The translations under genes and the position numbers were made by a program. This document shows positions 7,792 to 15,017 of a stretch of DNA of 38,635 bases, piece after piece. The notes under the pieces are model-generated. The model searched no databases. It was given only the letters and a program-made list of their open reading frames with translations, and was not told where the DNA came from. Positions within the stretch are counted from its first letter, which is position 1, and each line of letters starts with the position of its first letter. Source of the stretch: an uncultured Caryophanales bacterium. GTDB lineage: Bacteria > Bacillota_I > Bacilli_A > RFN20 > CAG-449. The stretch covers positions 1-38,635 of the forward strand of contig CAMCEE010000016.1 of assembly GCA_945873815.1 (NCBI GenBank), read 5' to 3'.

Positions 7792-8697
7792 TTATTTCTC
7801 CAAGAATTTTAAAACGTCATTCATAACATCTTCTTTATTATCTTCATTTAATAATTCATGTCTCATTTTTGGATATACGATGAGATTCGATTCGATTCCC
7901 AATCCCTTATATATATCATTCAATTTGAACAATGATTTTGAATAATTGCCAACTGGATCATCTTGTCCAACAATAAGTAGAACCTTTTGATTTTTATCAA
8001 TCTTTTTAATATTCTTCTTTTTATGAGTCTTACTTATTCCATCCGCCATAAACGATTTAAAGAAGGCAAGAGATGGAATAAATCCGCAATAGGAATCCTT
8101 ATTGTATTTATCAACATTCTCTTTATTACGGCTTAACCACGCATTCTTTGTTTTTTCTTCAGTTTTCGATAAATAAGATCCAAAAGCAACACTATTTAAG
8201 AATTTAGAAGGCTTTGTTTTCTTTTTTCCAAGAACGTGCAAGGAGATTACAATTTTCCCCATTTTATGAATAAATTGAGGTCCGGAAGAACCACAAAGAA
8301 CAATCTTTTTTACTTTTCCTGGATAACGTTCCATAAACGATTGCCCCATAAATGAGCCCATCGAATGAGCAAATACATATACTTCTTTCCCATCCTTTTG
8401 TAACGAATCAACGACATCAGTGAAATTATCAACACATCTATCAAATCCATCAAGTGGCCAAATACCTAACGTTTTAGGATTTGGGCAATTACGTCCGTGT
8501 CCGATATGGTCTAAAGCATAAACATCATAATTATTATCATTTAAAAAGCGAGCAAATTCATCATATCTAAAAGCATATTCCGCCATACCATGGACTAAGA
8601 CAATAGAAGCTTTCGAAGCCTTATTTTCCACTAGCCACTTATCACCGAATACTTTTTCGCCATTTCGATTAACAAATTCAAAAACATCATGTGCCAT
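7792..8697 (-). CDS. Alpha/beta hydrolase, lysophospholipase/monoacylglycerol lipase-like
   Basis: A 301-residue serine hydrolase of the family that includes monoacylglycerol lipases and lysophospholipases. The oxyanion region is VHGMAEY, the nucleophile elbow is AHSMGS with Ser112, the acid is the Asp in GQDDPVG and the base is the His of MRHELL near the C terminus. An ALDHIGHG motif (residues 61-68) matches the YtpA/PldB group. I start at the ATG at 8697, preceded by AAAGGAAAA; a longer reading to 8760 would run through the promoter and the upstream gene's terminator. It probably acts in lipid turnover; its substrate is not known. No signal peptide is seen. Confidence 0.83.
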   Translation of the reverse strand: MAHDVFEFVNRNGEKVFGDKWLVENKASKASIVLVHGMAEYAFRYDEFARFLNDNNYDVYALDHIGHGRNCPNPKTLGIWPLDGFDRCVDNFTDVVDSLQKDGKEVYVFAHSMGSFMGQSFMERYPGKVKKIVLCGSSGPQFIHKMGKIVISLHVLGKKKTKPSKFLNSVAFGSYLSKTEEKTKNAWLSRNKENVDKYNKDSYCGFIPSLAFFKSFMADGISKTHKKKNIKKIDKNQKVLLIVGQDDPVGNYSKSLFKLNDIYKGLGIESNLIVYPKMRHELLNEDNKEDVMNDVLKFLEK

Positions 8698-8731
8698 ATT
8701 ATGTTTTCCTTTCTTTACATTTATTAATTTC

Positions 8732-8760
8732 ATTGTAAAATAAAAAAACGTATTTGACAA
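8732..8760 (-). promoter_or_regulatory. Promoter of the hydrolase gene overlapping a terminator
   Basis: On the - strand TTGTCA (8760-8755), a 17-bp spacer and TACAAT (8737-8732). The -35 lies within the hairpin of the preceding gene's terminator and the T-tract fills the spacer. Confidence 0.55.
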
Positions 8761-8774
8761 GATGTCAAATTACG
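8742..8774 (-). terminator. Rho-independent terminator of the small unknown gene
   Basis: Read on the - strand, CGTAATTTGACA pairs with TGTCAAATACG (one bulged base) around a 3-nt loop, followed by seven T. It ends the transcript of the gene at 8801-9142. Confidence 0.8.
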
Positions 8775-8800
8775 CATTTTCTCCTAAAAATAGGATTATT

Positions 8801-9142
8801 TTAATCACCGTAATCAGATCCACGAGACTTATCTTCGACATAAATTTGAAGTGGATTTGTTATATCTTGAACAGTTAAATAAATCGCTCCATTAACATCG
8901 GTTATTTCCTCATCGTCATCTCCTATAAAAACAACTAAATGGTTGCGTTTGACTATTCTTTCCATTTCCTCTATAATATTCGAATAGCGATCCTCGTAAT
9001 GGAGTTTGAACGCTTGAAGTTTCAAATAGAATACTGGTTCAATATAAAATGTATCTCCATTATCATAAACAAATTTTGCAGTGTAAGGATTTTGAGGATC
9101 AATCTCTTGTCTTAAATCCTTCCATTCATAATATTTTTCCAT
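8801..9142 (-). CDS. Small acidic protein of unknown function
   Basis: I do not recognise this 113-residue protein. It is rich in Asp, Glu, Tyr and aromatic residues, has no membrane segment or signal peptide, and looks like a soluble mixed alpha/beta protein: an amphipathic stretch at about 42-66 and a DDDEE cluster near residue 75. I place the start at the ATG at 9142 because AGGTG lies 6 nt before it; the GTG three codons upstream would put the ribosome site inside the gene. It is divergent from the HAD phosphatase and has its own terminator. Confidence 0.65.
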   Translation of the reverse strand: MEKYYEWKDLRQEIDPQNPYTAKFVYDNGDTFYIEPVFYLKLQAFKLHYEDRYSNIIEEMERIVKRNHLVVFIGDDDEEITDVNGAIYLTVQDITNPLQIYVEDKSRGSDYGD

Positions 9143-9209
9143 TTTTGTCACCTATAATCAATTATAGAAGAGAAAAATAAAAAATCAACTAGGAAAAAAA
9201 GGAGAGAAT

Positions 9210-10040
9210 ATGAAGGAAAAATACTTAATTAGTTCAGATATGGATGCAACATTCTTACGAAATGATCAATCAATCAGTGATAGAACTGTTTCATATATTT
9301 CATCATTAGTTAATAAAGGTCATCATTTTATTATCAATACAGGAAGACCCCATCAAGGAGCAGTCAAATTTTTAAAGCGCCTTTCAATCCACGAACCGAT
9401 GATAGTAAATAATGGAACTGCAATTGTATGGTACGATCAAGACTATGAAAAAGTTGAAAAATACATAACTTTTCATATGAATATCGATATTTTAAAATCA
9501 TTGATCAAAGAAACAAAACATGCATTTGGAAGCGTATTTGTTACTAGTATTTTTGACGAATATACAAATTCTTACGATTCTCTTCCATTCTTTGTCAAAC
9601 ATCCTAGTCCATTAGTAAATATCCATGAAGGAGATGTGGAAGAATTACTAAAAACTCCTCCAATTAAAGTTGAATTTAGGATTAAAGAAGAATATAAAGA
9701 TGAATTCATCAAAAGACTAAATGAAGCTAAATATAAAGACGAATTCGATTATATCTATTGGGGAGATTACGATAATATATCATCATTTGAACTATCAAAA
9801 AAAGGAGTGAACAAAGGTTCAGCAATGGAATACTTATTATCTCTATATTCAATAAAAAAAGAAAACTCCTTTAGTTTTGGAGATCAATTAAACGACCTTC
9901 CAATGATAGAAAAATCCTCATATGGAGTTGCAATGATATCTTCAAGAAGTGAAGTTATTTCAAAAGCGAAATATATTTCTTCATACGACAACAATAATGA
10001 TGGAGTAATAATGTTTTTAAAAGATATTATTAAAGAATAG
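9210..10040 (+). CDS. HAD-superfamily Cof-type phosphatase
   Basis: This 276-residue protein belongs to HAD subfamily IIB, whose members dephosphorylate sugar phosphates, flavin or pyridoxal phosphates. Motif I is DMDAT (residues 10-14; the usual Gly is Ala), motif II is NTGRP (about 48-52), the motif III Lys is in KKGVNKG (about 203-209), and motif IV is FGDQLND (about 228-234). The large type-C2 cap lies between motifs II and III. The ribosome site AAAGGAGAG precedes the ATG. Its end overlaps the convergent cyclodeaminase gene by 11 bp. The physiological substrate cannot be told. Confidence 0.87.
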   Translation: MKEKYLISSDMDATFLRNDQSISDRTVSYISSLVNKGHHFIINTGRPHQGAVKFLKRLSIHEPMIVNNGTAIVWYDQDYEKVEKYITFHMNIDILKSLIKETKHAFGSVFVTSIFDEYTNSYDSLPFFVKHPSPLVNIHEGDVEELLKTPPIKVEFRIKEEYKDEFIKRLNEAKYKDEFDYIYWGDYDNISSFELSKKGVNKGSAMEYLLSLYSIKKENSFSFGDQLNDLPMIEKSSYGVAMISSRSEVISKAKYISSYDNNNDGVIMFLKDIIKE

Positions 10041-10563
10041 AAGAATACTTTTTGATAAATTCTTCTTTTTTTATACTCTTAATATTTGCTTTTATATTTA
10101 ATCTACAGCCAGGATAAATCGCTTTACATAAATCTTCAGCAATCTTTGCATCTGAAATCACATTCTTATTTCCCTTTTCAAATAATCTTGATGCTAAAAC
10201 TTCTGTTTCTTTTGCTGCGACAAACAATCGATAAGGAACTTCGCATGCTTCAATCGAAGAAGAAGCAATTCTATCTTCATCTTTTGATTTGTAAGCATCC
10301 ATCAATGCTAAAAAAGAATCACTATCTGCATTCAATAAATAATATGCTTCCTTTAATAGAATATTAACTCTTTCTTCAATCGTTAGAACTTCGTTTCTAA
10401 AATCTTCATACCCTACTTTATCTTTAGTAAATTTACATACCATTTGGCATAACGAAAGAGCATTAATTAATATAAGTGCTAAACTAGAACCACCACCAGG
10501 AGTAGATTTTTTACTTCCTAGTATATTAGCGTATTCTTCAATTGTCATCTTTTCAAATTTCAT
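10030..10563 (-). CDS. Cyclodeaminase/cyclohydrolase (FchA/FTCD C-domain) family protein
   Basis: A 177-residue, mostly helical protein of the formiminotransferase-cyclodeaminase family, which converts formimino- or methenyl-tetrahydrofolate in one-carbon metabolism. The signature STPGGGSSLAL is at about residues 20-30, and the family's conserved Asp/Glu-rich helix (LLNADSDSF) is present. It is slightly shorter than the usual 200-210 residues. No folate genes adjoin it, so methenyl-THF cyclohydrolase versus cyclodeaminase cannot be decided. The start ATG at 10563 has a GGGAAA-type site. The last residues carry the HAD gene's terminator on the opposite strand. Confidence 0.85.
   Translation of the reverse strand: MKFEKMTIEEYANILGSKKSTPGGGSSLALILINALSLCQMVCKFTKDKVGYEDFRNEVLTIEERVNILLKEAYYLLNADSDSFLALMDAYKSKDEDRIASSSIEACEVPYRLFVAAKETEVLASRLFEKGNKNVISDAKIAEDLCKAIYPGCRLNIKANIKSIKKEEFIKKYSSIL
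10040..10072 (+). terminator. Terminator inside the opposing gene's 3' end
   Basis: GAAGAAT (10040-10046) and ATTCTTC (10059-10065) form the stem, followed by seven T. It begins at the last base of the HAD stop codon and lies within the coding end of the convergent cyclodeaminase gene. Confidence 0.75.
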
Positions 10564-10707
10564 ACTTTTCCCTCATTTATCATTTATAAAATGATATCTT
10601 TTTTTTGGTAAAAATACAATATACCATTCTCAACAAGGATATTACGAGTTTCCTCGTTTTTTAAATTATATATCTTTTTTAACAATTGTAATTTACCTTT
10701 ATAATTT

Positions 10708-10890
10708 TCAAATTATGGTCCATGGAATTTGGACAGACGGCGTCTGGCCAATTTCAACATCACAATATTCTCTATAAAATTTAGCCATATTTTTTAAATT
10801 AGAAACTGAAAAACCTCTAGCGGATGGAAATTCTTTTGTAATCTCTTTAGATAAATTTCTTAAAAATTTACTTCCCCATGTACTGCATAC
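10708..10890 (-). pseudogene. N-terminal fragment of a YhcG/DUF1016-family protein
   Basis: Read on the - strand from 10878, about 56 open codons encode WGSKFLRNLSKEITKEF, then SARGFSVSNLKNMAKFYREY, ending near QIPW before a TGA at 10710-10708. This matches the DUF1016 N-terminal domain pattern (Gly-Phe-Ser, Asn-Leu, Met, Phe-Tyr, then Pro-Trp) of PDDEXK-type YhcG proteins. A stop lies four codons upstream and the nuclease domain is missing. A further 40-codon open stretch towards 10564 is unrecognised. It is a remnant, not an active gene. Confidence 0.7.
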
Positions 10891-10911
10891 TTACAGAAGG
10901 TAGTGGAATTC

Positions 10912-11320
10912 TTAGGATGTAATGTTAAATAAGCCGTCTCGAACAAAATTGTAATCTATTCCAGCCTCAATCATCGTAGCCACGCCATTGATTCCAGTAA
11001 GCACTCCAGTCCAAAGAGTAACACCTGCGACTATAGACATAGCCAAAGGTATACCTGCTCCAAAAGTTGTTACAGATAATGCAATAGCAGTAATGGCAGT
11101 CTCTACCATAAATAATCCTGTCCATCCACTCCCAATCTTGTCCAGTCGTATCAAATCGATTTACAGGGTCATTATCGCAGTACGCATATAAGTTTAATCC
11201 TTTGATACTTTCTGGATCTAGATATTAAATTGAATTTGGCGAAATCCATCTACATAATTCAGGCGGATAGTAAAGTGAGGATATCCAATAAAGCCGAGTT
11301 TCTTCAATCTTATAAAACTC
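10912..11320 (-). pseudogene. RHS-repeat polymorphic toxin C-terminal remnant
   Basis: On the - strand the frame reads IEETRLYW, then YYPPELCRWISPNSI, a TAA (11227-11225), then YLDPESIKGLNLYAYC followed by NDPVNRFD. This is the conserved end of the RHS core that precedes a variable toxin tip. After a frame change the tip continues as an 80-codon open stretch (11154-10912) with two hydrophobic, Gly/Ala-rich segments. The internal stop, frameshift and lack of the repeat body make it a pseudogene. Intact relatives are large secreted or wall-anchored toxins of contact-dependent competition. Confidence 0.8.
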
Positions 11321-11667
11321 TCACACCGCTTTAAGATTAGAATTAATTGTATAATCATTTATTGAAAATAGTAGATTTTTTATTATTGCTAATGAATGGA
11401 TAAAATGATGGAAAGTAAAACATTGAGCCAATTCTTGGGTGGGTTTTTCTTGCACCAGAATTATTGCAATAAGAATAAATTCCAATTAGGGACCATCAAA
11501 AGCTAGTTTAGATTCTATAAAAAATAAAAGAATAATATAAATTATTATAGTTTATCATTTTGGATTTGAAGGATAGTTTACATTCGCTAGTTTCTTTATC
11601 TATAGGAAGCTAATACTAATTTACGTTAATTATAATCGCTACCTGACTAATACAAGCATAATCAAAA
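11321..11667. other. Intergenic stretch, probably eroded
   Basis: I find no supported gene here. Both strands hold only short open stretches, for example a 30-codon one near 11410 on the + strand, none with a recognisable product. It separates the RHS remnant from the repeats ahead of the ATPase gene and is likely part of the same scar. Confidence 0.5.
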
Positions 11668-11766
11668 AGTATTGCGAAAAATGTAAAAAACATATATTTT
11701 AGTGTTGCGAAAATTGCATATTTTATATTTTCTAGTATTGAAAAAATGTAGTTTTCTTCATATAAT
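11668..11766 (+). repeat. Three direct repeats with an exact 33-bp period
   Basis: AGTATTGCGAAAAATGTA (11668), AGTGTTGCGAAAATTGCATA (11701) and AGTATTGAAAAAATGTAG (11734) start exactly 33 bp apart, three helical turns. The conserved core is AGTrTTGmrAAAAwTG. The third copy supplies the -35 box of the following gene. Regulator-binding sites (iterons) are the simplest reading. Confidence 0.65.
11738..11766 (+). promoter_or_regulatory. Promoter of the AAA/DUF4143 ATPase gene
   Basis: TTGAAA (11738-11743), a 17-bp spacer and a perfect TATAAT (11761-11766). The start codon follows 28 nt later with an AAAAGGTG ribosome site. Confidence 0.75.
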
Positions 11767-11794
11767 TATTATTGATAAGGAAAAGGTGATACTA

Positions 11795-13132
11795 ATGTTC
11801 GAAAGAAAAGTAACAGAAAAATTAAAGGAGTGGAAAGAAAAATATAGTAGAAAATATGCTGTTTTACTTCAAGGAGCTAGACGTGTAGGGAAAAGCACTA
11901 TTGCAGAAAATTTTGCAAAAAAAAATTATAAATCATACATATTAATCGATTTTTCCAATGTAAAAAAAAAAGTTTTGCAAATATTTGATGACATATCAGA
12001 TTTAGACATATTCTTTTTGCAACTTCAGTCTATTACATCTACTAAATTATATGAACATAACTCTGTAATAATTTTTGACGAAATTCAACTTGCACCGAAA
12101 GTAAGACAAGCCATAAAGCATTTAGTAAAGGACGGAAGATATGATTATATTGAAACCGGATCATTGATAAGTATAAAGAAAAATGTCAAAGGAATTGTAA
12201 TTCCATCAGAGGAAATGAAAATAAATGTTTATCCTATGGATTATGAAGAATTTTGTTGGGCAACGGGTAAAGATTATTCAATTCTAAAGCAAATAGATGA
12301 ACATAATAAAGAAATAGGACAAGCTGCAAATCGTATATTAATGAGAGATTTTAGAATATATATGGCTGTTGGAGGTATGCCTCAAGCGGTCGAAGCTTAT
12401 ATTAATAAAAATACATTTCAAGAAATTGATGTTATAAAAAAAACCATTATTGAATTATATAAGGATGATTTTAGGAAAATAGATCCTTATGGTAGATTAT
12501 CCATGATGTATGATGCAATACCATCTCAATTAGCATTAGGTAAAAGTAAGTATTATTTAAGCAACGCATTGAATAAAAGAATAAGTAAAAGAGATGAGGA
12601 ATTACTTTTTGAATTAATTGATTCTAAAACAGTTCTTATATGTAACAATGTATCAGATCCTAATATATCATTAAATTTAACAAAAAATATAAATAATTTT
12701 AAACTATATCTTTCAGATATTGGATTGTTTACAACAATGCTATTCAATAACAAATCACTAATATCTGAAAACATATATAATAAACTTCTAAGTGATAAAT
12801 TGGAGGCGAACTTAGGATATCTATATGAAAATGTTGTCGCTCAAATCATTAAATCCAATAACTTTGATCTATACTATCATACATGGGTTGCAAAAGATAA
12901 AAGTCATTCATATGAAATCGATTTTTTGGTTTCAAACGGCAGTAAAATTATTCCAATTGAAGTAAAATCATCTAATATAAATAATCATAAGTCAATTGTT
13001 GAATTTTCAAAGAAATACTCTTCATGCATTTCAAGAAGAATCCTATTTTCCCAACATGATATATCAAACGATGGTATGTTAGAATTGAAACCATTGTATC
13101 TAGCTCCAATAATTATAGATAAACTAAAGTAG
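11795..13132 (+). CDS. AAA_14/DUF4143 ATP-binding protein
   Basis: A 445-residue protein of the large, poorly understood ATPase family with an N-terminal AAA_14 domain and a C-terminal DUF4143 domain. The Walker A region is QGARRVGKST (about residues 27-36), the Walker B is SVIIFDEIQLAP (about 90-101), and a sensor-like ETGSLIS follows near 120. The C-terminal half has the DUF4143 pattern ending with a restriction-fold-like EIDFLVSNGSKIIPIEVKSS (about 374-393), typical of a PDDEXK-type nuclease fold. I start at the ATG at 11795 because AAAAGGTG precedes it and the promoter overlaps any longer start. Members are often found in mobile or defence neighbourhoods; here it follows a scar of toxin remnants. 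Confidence 0.88.
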   Translation: MFERKVTEKLKEWKEKYSRKYAVLLQGARRVGKSTIAENFAKKNYKSYILIDFSNVKKKVLQIFDDISDLDIFFLQLQSITSTKLYEHNSVIIFDEIQLAPKVRQAIKHLVKDGRYDYIETGSLISIKKNVKGIVIPSEEMKINVYPMDYEEFCWATGKDYSILKQIDEHNKEIGQAANRILMRDFRIYMAVGGMPQAVEAYINKNTFQEIDVIKKTIIELYKDDFRKIDPYGRLSMMYDAIPSQLALGKSKYYLSNALNKRISKRDEELLFELIDSKTVLICNNVSDPNISLNLTKNINNFKLYLSDIGLFTTMLFNNKSLISENIYNKLLSDKLEANLGYLYENVVAQIIKSNNFDLYYHTWVAKDKSHSYEIDFLVSNGSKIIPIEVKSSNINNHKSIVEFSKKYSSCISRRILFSQHDISNDGMLELKPLYLAPIIIDKLK

Positions 13133-13530
13133 AAGTAGTATTTTCTTTAAATTCATAGGAATGTCCTTATAAATGCCAGTTAGAGGATTATATTAAGTAA
13201 TACCTTATCAAACGAATGGCTAAGAAGTATTCAAGAAAAATAGAATGAAACATAGAAGCATAAATAAAGATAAGATATATAGTAGATAGTTTTTTTGTTT
13301 TTATCTAAAGTATCCAGTATAAATGGACAAAATATTTGATTACTAAATAAACTTTTATATGTTATTTATTATAAGTTTTCTCATTACTCCATTTTATTAA
13401 TCAACAAACTAATGAAATCTCATAATCATATTATCATCAAATATCGAATGAAAATATTCGCTATGGATAGTATTATTTAGAGATTTACCTACTTTTTTCC
13501 CTTTTCAAATACAATATAATATTTTTTTGA
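13133..13530. other. Intergenic stretch without a recognised gene
   Basis: About 400 very AT-rich bases after the ATPase gene. I see no open frame with a ribosome site, no RNA gene and no clear terminator. The next feature is the promoter at 13531. Confidence 0.5.
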
Positions 13531-13559
13531 TTGTAAATTATATATTTTAAATATATAAT
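13531..13559 (+). promoter_or_regulatory. Promoter of the small membrane protein gene
   Basis: TTGTAA (13531-13536), a 17-bp spacer and TATAAT (13554-13559), followed by a strong AGGAGG ribosome site at 13572-13577. Confidence 0.65.
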
Positions 13560-13585
13560 GAAAAGCGATACAGGAGGTTTTCCTT

Positions 13586-14068
13586 ATGAAGAAATTTACA
13601 AAAAGATCAATTAGTGTAGCAACAATTGGGTTCTTAACTGCAGTATTAGCTCTAGTACTACCTTCACTCTACCTTACTAAAGATAATTCAACAGTCATGG
13701 GATTTATCACAACTTTTGGTGGAACAATCAAATATAATAGTTATGATGCAAGAATCGGATTCTCTGTCCCATTATTCATCGCTTGGTTATTACCACTTAT
13801 CGGAGGAGGAATCTCCCTTGCATTTGGTAAAAATCAAAAATCTGCATTTTTCTTCTCTATGATTTGTTTCATTGCATCTGGAATTCTCTATGCATTAACA
13901 ATGAAATACGTTCTATCAATCAATGTCGCAGGTTCAATCAGTGGCTTCCAATCTGCAGAAATGTGTGCTCAACCATACGTTGCAATCACATTAAATGCAA
14001 TCGGAGTTATCGCATGCTTATTTGGTATATTCTATAAACCAAGCACTAGATATTCAAGATATAGATAA
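13586..14068 (+). CDS. Small four-helix membrane protein, function unknown
   Basis: A 160-residue protein with four predicted membrane segments (about residues 10-30, 60-78, 85-107 and 130-151), Lys-rich N terminus and Arg/Tyr-rich C terminus, so both ends are probably cytoplasmic. I do not recognise a family. The perfect AGGAGG site and consensus promoter suggest good expression. It is monocistronic, ending in a strong terminator. Confidence 0.72.
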   Translation: MKKFTKRSISVATIGFLTAVLALVLPSLYLTKDNSTVMGFITTFGGTIKYNSYDARIGFSVPLFIAWLLPLIGGGISLAFGKNQKSAFFFSMICFIASGILYALTMKYVLSINVAGSISGFQSAEMCAQPYVAITLNAIGVIACLFGIFYKPSTRYSRYR

Positions 14069-14071
14069 TTA

Positions 14072-14485
14072 CTAGCGTAGCAATGAAGCTACGCTTTTTA
14101 ATTGCATAATCAAAATATTTAGTTCATTTATTATATCCATCATTATTGTTTTATTTTGTATATTTCCTTTAACCCTCATAAATGCATTATTCGCATCCAT
14201 TAAATATACAATACTCCTTTCAAAATATTTATTGTTGATAATATTAATTGAAGCAAAAGAATCCTTAGATGAATAGTACACATTATTAAAACATTTCCTT
14301 CCTTCAAGAAATAGTTTCTTTGCTCTTTTATAAGAACCTTTAATCTTTGAAAACATCTCAAAAGGAATATTATTAATCTCATTTATTTCGATTTTAGCAA
14401 ATTGATTTGATAATCGGCAAAATAATTCAAAAGAAGCATTAATATGCCATAACGCTTTATTCAATTTTTTATCCAAAGAGATCAT
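14072..14485 (-). CDS. Small helical protein of unknown function
   Basis: A 137-residue protein, predicted to be almost all helix, rich in Asn, Ile, Lys and Ser, with no signal peptide or clear membrane segment. I do not recognise a family. Its start overlaps the end of the lipoprotein gene by 17 nt, so it belongs to the murA-lipoprotein operon and may work with the envelope. Its final codons double as the terminator of the convergent gene. Confidence 0.6.
   Translation of the reverse strand: MISLDKKLNKALWHINASFELFCRLSNQFAKIEINEINNIPFEMFSKIKGSYKRAKKLFLEGRKCFNNVYYSSKDSFASINIINNKYFERSIVYLMDANNAFMRVKGNIQNKTIMMDIINELNILIMQLKSVASLLR
14074..14099 (+). terminator. Terminator encoded within the opposing gene's last codons
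   Basis: AGCGTAGC (14074-14081) and GCTACGCT (14088-14095) form a GC-rich stem with a T-tract. On the other strand the same bases encode the last residues (SVASLLR) of the gene at 14072-14485. Confidence 0.85.
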
Positions 14486-15017
14486 AGAAACTCCTTTTTA
14501 TATCTTCAAAAGAATTAACATCGATATAATTCACTTTAGTTTCCTCACACACACTAAATATCTCCTTATTGAACAAAGTATAGATACTACTATTTTTCTC
14601 ATTATCAATAAGCAAAGAAGAGACGTAAATATTCTTATTTATATCCTTAATGATGTTGATCATCTCATATAAATAATAATGAAATAAATCAATTTCACTA
14701 TTTAATAAATCCATGGCGATATTATCAATAACATTACGTGTATTGTAATATCCAATACTAATAAATATTTTCTTTGATTGTTTTATCACTTCTATAATAG
14801 ATTCTTGATTATTGATCCTACCATTACTATCCACAATCTTATATAAATCTCGAATAGGGAAATCACTAAAAGAGAAAGAATCATTCACTTTACTTCCATT
14901 AGGAAAAAAGGAAACTAGATTATACTCTCCTAAATACGCAATATCATTTTTCTTAAATCCACAGCTAGTACAAAGAATAATGCAAAAGCAAATAAACAAT
15001 TTTTTAATCATCCTCAT
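14469..15017 (-). CDS. Lipoprotein with SGNH-hydrolase-like features
   Basis: A 182-residue protein with a lipoprotein signal: basic MRMIKKL, hydrophobic core, and lipobox LCTSC with the lipid-modified Cys at residue 19. The mature part alternates strands and helices in the way of SGNH/GDSL hydrolases: FISIGYYNTRN where GxND is expected, then a helix-rich stretch YLYEMINIIKDINKNIYVSSL. A clear nucleophile block GDS is not visible, so activity is doubtful. It overlaps the murA stop by 14 nt and the next gene by 17 nt, suggesting translational coupling and a role at the cell surface. Confidence 0.65.
   Translation of the reverse strand: MRMIKKLFICFCIILCTSCGFKKNDIAYLGEYNLVSFFPNGSKVNDSFSFSDFPIRDLYKIVDSNGRINNQESIIEVIKQSKKIFISIGYYNTRNVIDNIAMDLLNSEIDLFHYYLYEMINIIKDINKNIYVSSLLIDNEKNSSIYTLFNKEIFSVCEETKVNYIDVNSFEDIKRSFYDLFG

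Noticed and set aside
8698-8760. Longer N terminus for the alpha/beta hydrolase
   Set aside because: The extension covers a promoter and the terminator of the previous gene and has no ribosome site; MAHDVFEF at 8697 does.
11668-11766. 33-bp-period repeats as a small CRISPR array
   Set aside because: Only a core of about 16 bp is conserved, the intervening bases are AT-rich and contain promoter boxes, and there are no cas genes.
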